Origin: Candidatus Brocadia carolinensis | Lineage (GTDB): Bacteria > Planctomycetota > Brocadiia > Brocadiales > Brocadiaceae | Reading direction: 5' to 3' | Assembly (NCBI GenBank): GCA_002009475.1 | Contig: AYTS01000076.1 | Span: forward strand, 1-36,106 | DNA length: 36,106 bases | Shown here: positions 6,559 to 16,431 of the stretch, piece after piece | Layout of the letters: each line of letters opens with the position of its first letter | Position numbering within the stretch: the first letter of the stretch is position 1 | Notes under the pieces: model-generated | The model's database searches: none | Seen by the model: only the letters and a program-made list of their open reading frames with translations | What the model was told of the DNA's origin: nothing | Program-made: the position numbers and the translations under genes

Positions 6559-7992
6559 ATGAAAAACGAACAAAAGGTCGATAACATAAAAGCACAAAAA
6601 GCGATTGTCTCCCTGGTGACCCCGGTGGGTGAAGGTGGCATTGGCAAGATCATCGTGTCCGGTCTGGATGCCCTGAGTGTCGTGAATAAGGCGTTTCAGG
6701 GAAAGGGAATTGCCGACCTTCGAGAAGCCGCAAGCTACAAGCTCTATTATGGGTACATCCAGGATCGTGGTCGGAAGATCGATGAAGTCATTGTAAATAT
6801 TATAAAACGGGAAGACAGTTTTACCGGAGAAGATGTGGCAGAGGTAAATTGTCACGGTGGGATTCGCGTCCTGATGCGCATTCATGAGTGTTTACAGTCC
6901 GCGGGTGCAGCGGATGCCCCGTGGAATGCATTGCTTGCGCGGTCATTAGCGAACGACAGATTAGATTTTGTCCAAAGAGAGGCGATTCAGGAGCTTATTG
7001 AGATACAGACAAAGCTGGGCGCAAAGGTGCTGCTGGATCAATATACCGGGGCGTTGTCTGGGGCGCTGAACCGAGGACTGGAAATCATTGAAGAAATACG
7101 GGCAGGGGTGTCCGGGGACATTTCGCCGCATCCGTCTTCCGTCTCCTCTCCTGTCGGTGTGAGTGGATCAGGAGGTGGGAGTTATGATCTGTTGCAGAAA
7201 AGCGATGCATTCGTTTCTATCCTGACAAATCTTATTCGGGAATTGTTGGAGACTGCCTCCTTCGGTATGGCGTTGACTACACCACAGGTACTGGTAATCC
7301 TGGGAAAACCGAATGTGGGGAAATCGACCAGTATCAACGCCATCCTGGGCGAAGAGCGTATGCTGGTGCACCATGAACCAGGGACAACGCGGGATTATGT
7401 GAGTGAGGTTATCTCGGTTGAGGGCATTCCTTTTGAACTTGTGGATACGGCTGGCATCCGTGCTACTACCGACAAACTGGAGGCCATGAGTATTGAAATG
7501 ACGCAGGAACAACTTCAGCGCGCCGATAAGGTTATTGTAGTGTTTGATAACTCCAGACCTTTTGATAAGGAAGACGATGAAATTCTGCGTACCTTGCATG
7601 CGTGGCTCATGTCGAAAACTTCCGGTGATTTGCCACTAAAAACACACACCCATGCCATAATACCCGTCGTTAATAAATGCGATCTACCGGTAATATTAGA
7701 CAAACGCCGGATCGAATCCGCGCTTCAACGACCAATATGCGCCCTGTCCGCACTGAATAAGGAGGGTTTTGACGATTTGAACAAAAGGCTGATAGAGGAA
7801 TTTGATACGGTCTACAAACCCATGAGACCAGTGGTATTCAATAAAAGGCAATATCAACTATTGGCAAAAGCCGATAGTTTCATTGAAAAGAATAAGGAGT
7901 GTTTGATCACAAGGCACAGGACAAACGAAGCGCCTCACGTAATCAACACGGTGAAAAAGATTTTCACAGCGTGTCTGGAAGGACAGGAATAG
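6559..7992 (+). CDS. mnmE: MnmE/TrmE-like tRNA-modification GTPase, divergent
   Basis: MnmE with MnmG installs the carboxymethylaminomethyl group on U34 of certain tRNAs. The N-terminal tetrahydrofolate-type domain (AIVSLVTPVGEGGIGKIIVS; FTGEDVAEVNCHGG), helical middle and inserted G domain are in the right order. G motifs are intact: GKPNVGKS (near 7308-7331), PGTTRDY, DTAG and NKCD. Two family hallmarks are changed. The A-R-PGEFT block before the RLDFVQREAI helix is reduced to LLARSLANDRLDF, and the C-terminal CIGK box, carrying the catalytic-site cysteine, is replaced by IFTACLEGQE. A low-complexity Ser/Gly insertion lies before the G domain (SPHPSSVSSPVGVSGSGGGS). It may be a paralogue with altered function. 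Neither candidate start (6532 or 6559) has a strong ribosome binding site; 6559 gives the more usual N-terminus. Confidence 0.85.
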   Translation: MKNEQKVDNIKAQKAIVSLVTPVGEGGIGKIIVSGLDALSVVNKAFQGKGIADLREAASYKLYYGYIQDRGRKIDEVIVNIIKREDSFTGEDVAEVNCHGGIRVLMRIHECLQSAGAADAPWNALLARSLANDRLDFVQREAIQELIEIQTKLGAKVLLDQYTGALSGALNRGLEIIEEIRAGVSGDISPHPSSVSSPVGVSGSGGGSYDLLQKSDAFVSILTNLIRELLETASFGMALTTPQVLVILGKPNVGKSTSINAILGEERMLVHHEPGTTRDYVSEVISVEGIPFELVDTAGIRATTDKLEAMSIEMTQEQLQRADKVIVVFDNSRPFDKEDDEILRTLHAWLMSKTSGDLPLKTHTHAIIPVVNKCDLPVILDKRRIESALQRPICALSALNKEGFDDLNKRLIEEFDTVYKPMRPVVFNKRQYQLLAKADSFIEKNKECLITRHRTNEAPHVINTVKKIFTACLEGQE

Positions 7993-8019
7993 TTTGCAGT
8001 GACGGTTATCGACCACAGA

Positions 8020-8919
8020 TTACTGACCAACCTGAACTGGTACATGAGGTTTGTCCTTGAGGAGCGGCCAATGCAGTGCCTCCCGCAACTGGACGTAACT
8101 TTCAGCGCAACGCCGGGCAAGGTTTCTTACCCTTCCAATATAGCCGGTACGCTGCGTGACTCCGATAGCCCCCCGGGCATCCAGCATATTAAACGCATGT
8201 GAGCATTTTAAGACGTAATCATAGGCAGGCAGCACCAGGTCTTCCTTGATGAGTTGCTGGCATTCCTTCTCAAAAGCCTCGAAGAGCTGAAAAAGCATGG
8301 CCGTGTCTGCTACCTTAAAATTATAGGTGGAGAATTGAACCTCATCCTGTTTATGGATATCTCCGTAAGTGTAACCTTTAACCCACTCAAGATCGTACAC
8401 GGATTCTTTTTCCTGGATAAACATGGCGATGCGTTCGAGGCCGTAAGTGAGTTCGAGGGTGATGGGTTCGAGTTCAAAACCACCCACCTGCTGGAAATAG
8501 GTAAACTGCGTGACCTCCATTCCATCCAGCCATACTTCCCAGCCAAGTCCCGTAGCGCCGAGGGTAGGGGATTCCCAGTCGTCTTCAACAAAGCGCACAT
8601 CGTGTTTCACCAGATCGATGCCTAAAGACCGCAAACTGTTTAAATAGATATCCTGCGCGTCATCAGGGGCTGGCTTTATGATTACCTGGAATTGGTAATA
8701 ATGTTGTAATCGATTGGGATTTTCTCCGTATCTGCCATCGGTAGGACGCCGCGATGGTTCTACGTAAGCGCATTTCCATGGTTCAGGACCCAGCGCCTTC
8801 AGGAATGTCGCAGGATTAAAAGTGCCTGCGCCCTTTTCGATGTCATAGGGCTGCCACAGGACACAACCGTAATCAGCCCAGTAGTTTTGCAGTTTTAAGA
8901 TAATTTCCTGAAAAGTCAT
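8020..8919 (-). CDS. glyQ: glycine--tRNA ligase alpha subunit
   Basis: The alpha chain of the bacterial alpha2beta2 glycyl-tRNA synthetase charges tRNA-Gly in the cytoplasm. The 299-residue length is normal. Conserved stretches cover nearly the whole protein: [40 protein letters not shown], the class II motif 2 region [20 protein letters not shown], and [20 protein letters not shown]. It ends in the usual [20 protein letters not shown] region. The beta-chain gene glyS is not in the window. The gene converges on mnmE, with only 27 bases between stop codons. Confidence 0.96.
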   Translation of the reverse strand: MTFQEIILKLQNYWADYGCVLWQPYDIEKGAGTFNPATFLKALGPEPWKCAYVEPSRRPTDGRYGENPNRLQHYYQFQVIIKPAPDDAQDIYLNSLRSLGIDLVKHDVRFVEDDWESPTLGATGLGWEVWLDGMEVTQFTYFQQVGGFELEPITLELTYGLERIAMFIQEKESVYDLEWVKGYTYGDIHKQDEVQFSTYNFKVADTAMLFQLFEAFEKECQQLIKEDLVLPAYDYVLKCSHAFNMLDARGAIGVTQRTGYIGRVRNLARRCAESYVQLREALHWPLLKDKPHVPVQVGQ

Positions 8920-8955
8920 AACGCAGCACGCCGCAATAGATTTCCCGGCCTCTCA

Positions 8956-8982
8956 CTTTTTCCCCCGTAGAAGGGGAAAAAG
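8956..8982. repeat. 10-bp-stem inverted repeat between glyQ and DUF4405 gene
   Basis: CTTTTTCCCC (8956-8965) is perfectly complementary to GGGGAAAAAG (8973-8982) with a 7-base loop. It sits upstream of glyQ and downstream of the DUF4405 gene, both on the minus strand. It could be a terminator for the latter, but there is no clean U-tract, so a dispersed palindrome is equally possible. Confidence 0.55.
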
Positions 8983-9127
8983 GAGGGCACGAGGGATATA
9001 AAAAACATCCGAAAAAATAAAGGTTTTACACGGTAATACTATAATTGTCCATTTCCGCGATCCCCATAGTTAACTTTATTTCCTGTTCCAACAACCCCCT
9101 AAGCCAATTTTATTAAGGAGAAAGTTA

Positions 9128-9535
9128 CTAGTATTTTCTTCCTATGTGGTCTGGTTCCTGCACTTCAGGTTTCACAACAAGGGGAAAGACCACAAGAAAT
9201 ATGCCCGCAATGACAAGGATTATAGCAACAACTCGTCTCGCAACCGTACTGCCAATTAAACGAGGGCACAACGACAATATCATCTTCCAGTGAAGGAAGA
9301 CATGAAGTACAGCCAATCCCAGAAAGACAAAGGCAACGATCATATGAATCGTGCCCCATTGGTGTCGGTCCATGCCAAAGAGGAACAATTCCACTTTTCT
9401 TCCGTAGACAGCCCGTGTATCTTTGCCGGGCAGTAAGACAAACTTCATCAGAAGCCCGATCCCTGTCATTGCCATCACACAGAGAAACATCAGCGCATCG
9501 ATTACCAGATTGCCTTTTGATTTATCCATTGTCAT
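9128..9535 (-). CDS. DUF4405 domain membrane protein (cytochrome b-like)
   Basis: A 135-residue protein with three hydrophobic segments: residues about 10-32 (LVIDALMFLCVMAMTGIGLL), 61-82 (WGTIHMIVAFVFLGLAVLHV) and 99-119 (VARRVVAIILVIAGIFLVVF). Histidines at the second segment (WGTIHMIV, VLHVFLHWKM) are the sort that bind b-type haem in DUF4405 and cytochrome b561-like proteins. It would sit in the cytoplasmic membrane, possibly in electron transfer; the partner is not known. The gene for a small exported protein lies upstream on the same strand, 141 bases away. The start follows TTTCAGAAATAAGGATTCG with a weak binding site (AAGGA). Confidence 0.75.
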   Translation of the reverse strand: MTMDKSKGNLVIDALMFLCVMAMTGIGLLMKFVLLPGKDTRAVYGRKVELFLFGMDRHQWGTIHMIVAFVFLGLAVLHVFLHWKMILSLCPRLIGSTVARRVVAIILVIAGIFLVVFPLVVKPEVQEPDHIGRKY

Positions 9536-9618
9536 CGAATCCTTATTTCTGAAAGTTCACAGTGGTACGGTGCGCCGCGTCACTATTTACCAGTATCGAT
9601 TTTCAAGGCAGCGTTGAC

Positions 9619-9659
9619 AGAGCGACGAGCCTCGCCGCTCTACAGACAAAAAAGTCTGT
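9619..9659. repeat. two adjacent inverted repeats downstream of the exported-protein gene
   Basis: AGAGCG...CGCTCT (9619-9641; outer arms around ACGAGCCTCGC) is followed directly by ACAGAC-AAAAAA-GTCTGT (9642-9659), a perfect 6-bp stem. They lie 18 bases past the stop of the minus-strand gene ending at 9677, where a terminator could be. The first resembles GAGCGACGAG-type palindromes that are often dispersed in genomes. Confidence 0.5.
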
Positions 9660-9676
9660 GCCGGATCCCCTTGATG

Positions 9677-10137
9677 TTAGCGCTTTCTCCAGCCGCTCCA
9701 AAACGGAAAACCTTTTTCGTCCCGAAGCTTCAATACTTCATCGCCTTTTTTCACTTCGGCAGCAATGATCGCGGGTTTGCTTTCAAAGGTGACCCTTGAA
9801 CCCGTAACCTCAACCTTATCTTTTGCCTCAATCCTGGTGTCCTGGTTTTCGATGTACCAGCCCGGGCCTAAATGGACAGAAATGGTTTCCTTTTCTGTTT
9901 TTACCATCAGATGCACGCCGTAGCACATCCCCTTTACCGGGGTAATGACGTCTACACTGACTACTTCCCCGCGGATGGTCTCAACAGTTTTTGGGTCATA
10001 CATCCTGCTGTATGTAGCGCCCACCCCCCCATCCACCACCCCCCTCTCCATTGCATCCCCTGTTGAGCAAATGACTGAGTAAGGTGAAGAAGGCTAAAAA
10101 CAAAAATCACTCCTAATAACATCCCTATTTTTCTCAT
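9677..10137 (-). CDS. exported small beta-rich protein, signal peptide separated by a G-tract frameshift
   Basis: The 3' part (9677-10051) reads TVETIRGEVVSVDVITPVKG, then MCYGVHLMVKTEKETISVHL, then GPGWYIENQDTRIEAKDKVE. This looks like a small OB-fold/beta-barrel domain, with a conserved-looking HLGPGWY motif. Just upstream, in another frame, is a convincing signal peptide from ATG 10137 (MRKIGMLLGVIFVFSLLHLT, then QSFAQQ) with a good ribosome binding site (AGGAG, 6 bases away). The frames meet at a run of seven G (minus strand, 10024-10030); eight Gs would join them as MGGVGATYSRMYD. I infer one ~153-residue periplasmic protein, broken here by a homopolymer indel. Exact function unknown; it neighbours the DUF4405 membrane protein on the same strand. 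Confidence 0.6.
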
Positions 10138-10358
10138 TTTCTACTCCTTTCACATGTTTGAAATCTTTTTACCTTCCCTTGTGTTGTTCGACGGAACTCA
10201 CGTTGAACAACAAAGCTACTATTCCACTCTTTTGGGCTAAACACATTGTTATATTCTGACAGCAGCGAAACAAACCATGTAATATCTCCTTCGTCCCCGT
10301 CACAACTAGCAGCAACAGACGATACGACTTCTGCCTCTTCTTGTGGTATATTCTTCAT
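10134..10358 (-). CDS. hypothetical short protein, doubtful
   Basis: A 74-codon frame ending in an ATGA overlap with the signal-peptide start at 10137. The product (start MKNIPQEEAEVVSSVAASCD) is hydrophilic and shows no recognised family. A weak GGAG sits 13 bases before the ATG. The coupling with the next gene is its only support; the stretch may equally be the leader of the exported-protein gene. Confidence 0.22.
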   Translation of the reverse strand: MKNIPQEEAEVVSSVAASCDGDEGDITWFVSLLSEYNNVFSPKEWNSSFVVQREFRRTTQGKVKRFQTCERSRK

Positions 10359-10575
10359 CGGAAAGATAAATCTCCTTGAAAGTATTTCAATATCTCATTT
10401 CGCTGGGAGATTCTATCATTTCCCGTCTATTCTTGCGACATGGTTTTCGTCTTGCTATACTCAAGATGCTCATAAATGCGGTGAAAAAAGGGAGCTCTGG
10501 AGGATTTTAGCAATCAATAAACGTCTTGTCAAGGATGACTTGGCGTACAATCAACAACAAAACTTGCAAGTTTTA
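10359..10575. other. intergenic stretch between divergent genes, nothing recognised
   Basis: This lies between the minus-strand exported-protein unit and the plus-strand PocR gene. No gene, strong hairpin or RNA was recognised; the candidate promoter for the PocR gene follows directly at 10576. Confidence 0.4.
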
Positions 10576-10604
10576 TTGAAAATACGCTCCGATTAGTGTA
10601 TATA
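10576..10604 (+). promoter_or_regulatory. candidate sigma70-type promoter for the PocR-domain gene
   Basis: TTGAAA (10576-10581) and TATATA (10599-10604) are separated by 17 bases, a good vegetative promoter match. The expected start point, around 10611, leaves a ~60-base leader before the ATG at 10673. Confidence 0.5.
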
Positions 10605-10672
10605 TACTTCATGGAAAACCTCGTGTCGCATTTCAATAAGGCGGAGAAAAATATCTATAAGGAAAAGCCAGC

Positions 10673-11270
10673 ATGGAACCGACTAAACGCTTGAAGATTG
10701 ATTTCGAGAAAGAACTCATTTCACCCATTCAGCTCTATTTGATGAGCATCTTGAACACCAGCGACATAGTATATGATATTGATGGAGAGGTGATAGGCGA
10801 AGTTAACGCCTCTTCCTATTGCAAGACTCTTCGGTTTGTCAGCGGACGGAAAGATTTATGCCTGTCTTACAGCCGCGAGATGGCTAAAAACGCCATTCAA
10901 ACCAAAAAACCCTTCGAAGACGTATGCCCAGGTGGTTTGACAATGCTTTCAATGCCACTTTGCCTGGACGAAAAAAGCGTCATCGGAGCGCATTGCGTAA
11001 CAATTTCCAACCCACTCCGCTCAAAATTCAGTGTATATGACATTGCTTCACAGTTTCATGTCGATGCCCGTATTCTTTGGGATGCTGTTAAAAAAAACCC
11101 CGGCTATACCAAGACCCATTTTGAAGATTGCCCGTGAGCAGGCGATTTTAACAACCGAGCTGATGTCAAAGATTATGAGCCGTATGTATACCTTAAAACA
11201 GACCGAAGCAGCAATGGCAAAAAAATACCATGAAGCCGAGGAGATTTTCAGAAGCCACAAAAAGGAATAA
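10673..11270 (+). CDS. PocR ligand-binding domain protein, broken by an A8-run frameshift
   Basis: PocR domains are small-molecule sensing domains found alone or fused to transcriptional and signalling outputs. Characteristic cysteines are present: ASSYCKTLRFVSGRKDLCLS and the hallmark EDVCPGGLTMLSMPL. The first frame stops at 11137. Removing one A from the run of eight at 11090-11097 gives a continuous product reading AVKKTPAIPRPILKIAREQA, then ILTTELMSKIMSRMY, through to 11270; this is the expected helical end of the domain plus a short charged helix. No output domain is fused (about 198 residues). The start ATG follows an AAGG-rich leader; an earlier ATG at 10611 is out of context. I consider the gene intact in the organism with moderate confidence. 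Confidence 0.72.
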
Positions 11271-11296
11271 GTTGTCGGTGATGTTAAATTTATAGC

Positions 11297-11322
11297 TTGA
11301 AATTCCCATGGGAAATGCTAAA
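11297..11322 (+). promoter_or_regulatory. possible promoter/operator upstream of parA
   Basis: A perfect 12-base palindrome TTCCCATGGGAA (11303-11314) lies between a possible -35 (TTGAAA near 11298) and a weak -10 (TAAACT), with 16-base spacing. A palindrome between promoter boxes is a common operator position. Support is sequence shape only. Confidence 0.3.
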
Positions 11323-11442
11323 CTTACTGGGACTTTACTTCTATAATGCATGCATCGATTTGAATTCTTTTTTAGAATAACAATAAGTCTCTTATGTTTG
11401 TGCCGTTTACAAGACCTACCTTTAGATAGGAGGATGTACGGA

Positions 11443-12225
11443 ATGAGAAGTATTGCATTGCTTAACCAGAAGGGAGGCGTAGGGAAAACCACCACAACTG
11501 CAAACCTGGGTGCCTGTCTTGCAATGCTGGGGAAAAAGGTGTTGACTATTGATATGGACCCGCAAGCCAATTTGAGTGTGCATCTCGGTGTGGATATTCA
11601 TAATTTAAAGCACTCGGTGTATCATCTCATTATGGGAGAGTGCAAACCGGAAGAGGTGATCTTGCATACTGCGGTGCTGGGTTTGGATATTATTCCCTCG
11701 AATATAGAACTCTCTGGCGCAGAAATTGAGTTGGTAGGAATTGTTGGGAGAGAGACGGTACTCAAGGAATATTTAGGCAATGTCCTGGATCGGTATGATT
11801 ATGTTCTTGTCGATTGTCCTCCTTCCCTTGGTTTGTTAACGCTTAATGTTCTGACCTTTGTTCAGGAACTCTTTATTCCCTTGCAGACCGAATTCTTTGC
11901 ATTGCAAGGGGTAAGCAAATTGTTGGATACGTATGAAGTTGTCCGGAAGAGGCTCAATAATCAATTGGAGATTACGGGGATCATCTTTTGTATGTATACC
12001 AGCCGTGCCAGGCTTTGCAATGAGGTTATTGAAAAAGTAAAAGAGTATCCACCGCTTGGAGATAAGGCATTCAGCACGATTATCAGGAAAAACGTAAAGC
12101 TCTCGGAATCGCCAAGTCATGGTAAGCCAATTATCTCTTATGCGCCCGGCTCTCATGGTTCTGAAGACTATTTAGCCCTGGCTAAGGAAGTGCTACAGCA
12201 GGAAAATGGCAAAGAGGTGGTTTGA
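11443..12225 (+). CDS. parA: ParA/Soj family partitioning ATPase
   Basis: A Walker-type ATPase of the ParA/Soj class, used in chromosome or plasmid segregation or in positioning protein complexes. The deviant Walker A is NQKGGVGKTTTTANLG (residues 8-23). Walker A' follows as TIDMDPQANLS and Walker B as YDYVLVDCPPSLG, then PLQTEFFALQG and the C-terminal NVKLSESPSHGKPI motif. At 260 residues it matches chromosomal Soj length, with no N-terminal DNA-binding extension. I chose ATG 11443 because AGGAGG lies 9 bases upstream; the ATG at 11434 directly abuts that site. No parB follows. Instead a proline-rich membrane protein comes 148 bases downstream, so the pair may position a membrane structure rather than DNA. 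Confidence 0.92.
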   Translation: MRSIALLNQKGGVGKTTTTANLGACLAMLGKKVLTIDMDPQANLSVHLGVDIHNLKHSVYHLIMGECKPEEVILHTAVLGLDIIPSNIELSGAEIELVGIVGRETVLKEYLGNVLDRYDYVLVDCPPSLGLLTLNVLTFVQELFIPLQTEFFALQGVSKLLDTYEVVRKRLNNQLEITGIIFCMYTSRARLCNEVIEKVKEYPPLGDKAFSTIIRKNVKLSESPSHGKPIISYAPGSHGSEDYLALAKEVLQQENGKEVV

Positions 12226-12373
12226 GTAAAAAATGGTTGCTTATAAGGAATCGCGGGTGCCTGGTCCAGCCAAACGCTGGTTTTTGTGCTTGAATTCCAT
12301 GAATAATTTTGCAGATGGTTTATTTCCCGGTTGTGCCATCTTTTAGTCGGAATGGTGTTGGTTTGGAGGAGAC

Positions 12374-12979
12374 ATGGGAAAAGATAGCGCGCTTGGCCAC
12401 GATCCACTGAATTGGATGAAGGTGGTACAAGAGAGTAAAAAGTCAGTTGCTTTGGGAAACGTGAATGCGGTAGATCAAAATACCACAAAAAGTGGCCAAC
12501 CGTCCAATCCCCAGATAACGGAGAAACTACAGACACCATCTCCGGCAAAGGATGATAAGCCTCCACCTGTTCAGAAACAGGCGCAGCCTGCTGATACCAG
12601 AGAAGACAGAACCGACAGTGCTTCGGCTCCAAAACAAAAGGTAGTGATCGGGCGATTATACGAGAAACCATCCGCAGAAAAGACAAAACCGATACCAGCT
12701 ACCGAAGATGCATCGAAAGAATCCAGGGCGTATGTTGCGCCGACAATACCCTTGTCCATACCAACGTCCATGCGCGTACCGCCAATTCAGAAAAATGAAC
12801 CGGTAATACATCGTGTGCCTTTCTCTGTGCCTGTGGAACGGACTACCACATACATCATCATTGCTTATACAGCCCTCTTGCTAATCCTGGGATATTTTGT
12901 ATACAACGATCTCTCGAAGCGTACGGGCAGAATTGAGGCGAGGCTTTTTGCTGTAGAAAAGGCTTTGCGCTCGAAGTAG
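12374..12979 (+). CDS. proline-rich single-pass membrane protein downstream of parA
   Basis: This 201-residue protein belongs to no family I recognise. It begins with a short motif-like segment (GHDPLNWMKVV, residues 8-18) and continues as a long disordered stretch rich in Pro, Lys, Glu and Gln (about 25-150). It has one hydrophobic segment near the C-terminus (YIIIAYTALLLILGYFVYND, about 157-176) and ends in a short amphipathic helix, RIEARLFAVEKALRSK. A strong GGAGGAG site precedes the ATG. The short N-terminal motif plus a tether resembles partners that recruit ParA-like ATPases, but that is inference from neighbourhood and layout. Confidence 0.7.
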   Translation: MGKDSALGHDPLNWMKVVQESKKSVALGNVNAVDQNTTKSGQPSNPQITEKLQTPSPAKDDKPPPVQKQAQPADTREDRTDSASAPKQKVVIGRLYEKPSAEKTKPIPATEDASKESRAYVAPTIPLSIPTSMRVPPIQKNEPVIHRVPFSVPVERTTTYIIIAYTALLLILGYFVYNDLSKRTGRIEARLFAVEKALRSK

Positions 12980-12981
12980 CA

Positions 12982-14010
12982 TTAGGACTTGATTGTGGCG
13001 TGTTCACCCCGGAATATCTTTATCTGGCCATTATCCAGCTTTAGCATCAAACCACCGTTATTTGAGATATCAATGACTTTTCCCGTGTATTCGGCATCAC
13101 CGTCTTTGATGGTTACTGTTTCACCAACGTTAATGCAAAGATTTTTCCATCGCTCGGTAATGTATCCAAAATGCTCGTCTTTTAGTATGGAAAGCCACTT
13201 GTCAATGTCCTGAAGCAGTGCCCTTGCAAGGGAAATACGATCCAGAAACCTGTGGCTTTCTATCGCCAGCGAGGTTGCCGGCAGGTGGGTTTGTTTCGGC
13301 AGTTCTTTTTCGGAAGTGTTAACATTAAGGCCAATCCCAACCAGAAATACCGATTGGTTTTTAATTCCCCTTTCCAATTCTATTATTACACCGCCAACCT
13401 TTTTCCCGCCGATCAGAATATCGTTGGGCCATTTGATTTCAGCAGGAAGCTGTAATGTTTCGCGTATGGTTTCTGCAATCGAAACGGCTATCGTGCCTAT
13501 GAATAAGCAGAGATGATCGGGTGATATGTTGTGCCGTACCAAGAGGGTAAAAAGCAAACCCTTATATCTGGGGCAGAACCATGAGTGGCCAGAACGCCCT
13601 TTTCCCTGAGTTTGCTCCTCAGCAAAAATTACCGTCCCATTTTTAAAACCCGTACGTGCAATTCTTTTGGCAATGTCCATGGTTGATGTTGTTTGCTCGT
13701 AAGTTATTACCGAACTTCCAACAATCTTTGTTCTTAGCTCCCTCTTGATCTCGTCCGGATTTAAACGTTCCGGTGTTTCAGGCAATATGGCTTCATTGCG
13801 CGGCTGATGATTCCTCGTATTGTTGCCCTGTTTCATAGAGTCCGGTTTGTTTCTGTGCTCTTCTCCTTGTACAGATCTTTTGGCCTGGTGCTTGTCTAAG
13901 TTTAGAACTCTGTTGTTGCGTGATTTGTTTGTAGCATAGACAACCATCGCTTGCAAAGATACGTTTTCGTGAAAATAATTTTCGGTGCTCATTACTATGT
14001 CATAAATCAT
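12982..14010 (-). CDS. birA: biotin--[acetyl-CoA-carboxylase] ligase
   Basis: Biotin protein ligase activates biotin as biotinyl-AMP and attaches it to the carboxylase carrier protein. The catalytic domain starts around residue 91 (ELRTKIVGSSVITYEQTTST). It contains the adenylate loop QGKGRSGHSWFCP, KWPNDILIGGKKVGGVIIEL and FLVGIGLNVN. A C-terminal SH3-like domain follows (GETVTIKDGDAEYTGKVIDI). There is no helix-turn-helix, so this is a group I enzyme without repressor function. The 90-residue N-terminal stretch is polar, low in complexity and atypical; starts at 13992 or 13836 would shorten it, and no start has a clear ribosome binding site. It converges on the membrane-protein gene, with 2 bases between stops. 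Confidence 0.9.
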   Translation of the reverse strand: MIYDIVMSTENYFHENVSLQAMVVYATNKSRNNRVLNLDKHQAKRSVQGEEHRNKPDSMKQGNNTRNHQPRNEAILPETPERLNPDEIKRELRTKIVGSSVITYEQTTSTMDIAKRIARTGFKNGTVIFAEEQTQGKGRSGHSWFCPRYKGLLFTLLVRHNISPDHLCLFIGTIAVSIAETIRETLQLPAEIKWPNDILIGGKKVGGVIIELERGIKNQSVFLVGIGLNVNTSEKELPKQTHLPATSLAIESHRFLDRISLARALLQDIDKWLSILKDEHFGYITERWKNLCINVGETVTIKDGDAEYTGKVIDISNNGGLMLKLDNGQIKIFRGEHATIKS

Positions 14011-16013
<2,003 letters not shown>

Positions 16014-16093
16014 TCGCCGAAATAAATTAAGGTAAAGTTTTTGATAATTTCAATAGTTCAATTCTTATTTTCATGAGGAGGTAAAGAGAAAAA

Positions 16094-16378
16094 ATGATCA
16101 GACCATTAGATGACAGGGTAGTTATTGAACCCATGGAAGCTGAAGAAAAAACAGCCGGAGGAATTGTTTTGCCTGACACCGCCAAGGAAAAACCCATGAA
16201 GGGGAAGATTATTGCGGTTGGCGACGGGAAGCTTTTAGAGAATGGAAAAAGAGCTGAACTTCTGGTGAAAAAGGGAGACAAAGTCCTTTATGGGAAATAC
16301 GCCGGAACCGAAGTTACCGTGGACGGCAAGGAATATCTGGTTATGAGAGAAAGTGACATTCTGGCGAAAATCGAGTAG
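16094..16378 (+). CDS. groS: co-chaperonin GroES
   Basis: The 10-kDa lid of the GroEL chamber. The 94-residue sequence is full length: [20 protein letters not shown] at the start, then the mobile-loop region [13 protein letters not shown] that contacts GroEL (consensus GGIVLP). It continues with [25 protein letters not shown] and ends in ESDILAKIE. The ribosome binding site is AGGAGG, 12 bases before the ATG. It lies between two groEL genes in the same direction and may serve both. Confidence 0.97.
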   Translation: MIRPLDDRVVIEPMEAEEKTAGGIVLPDTAKEKPMKGKIIAVGDGKLLENGKRAELLVKKGDKVLYGKYAGTEVTVDGKEYLVMRESDILAKIE

Positions 16379-16431
16379 CGCTGGTCAGATTTTAGGGTTT
16401 TGAAGGATGAAAATTTTTTGGAGGTTATAAA

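Noticed and set aside
6219..6584. 121-codon open frame as a gene
   Set aside because: It starts within repeat sequence, has no family features, contains a methyltransferase-tail scrap and overlaps the MnmE-like gene start.
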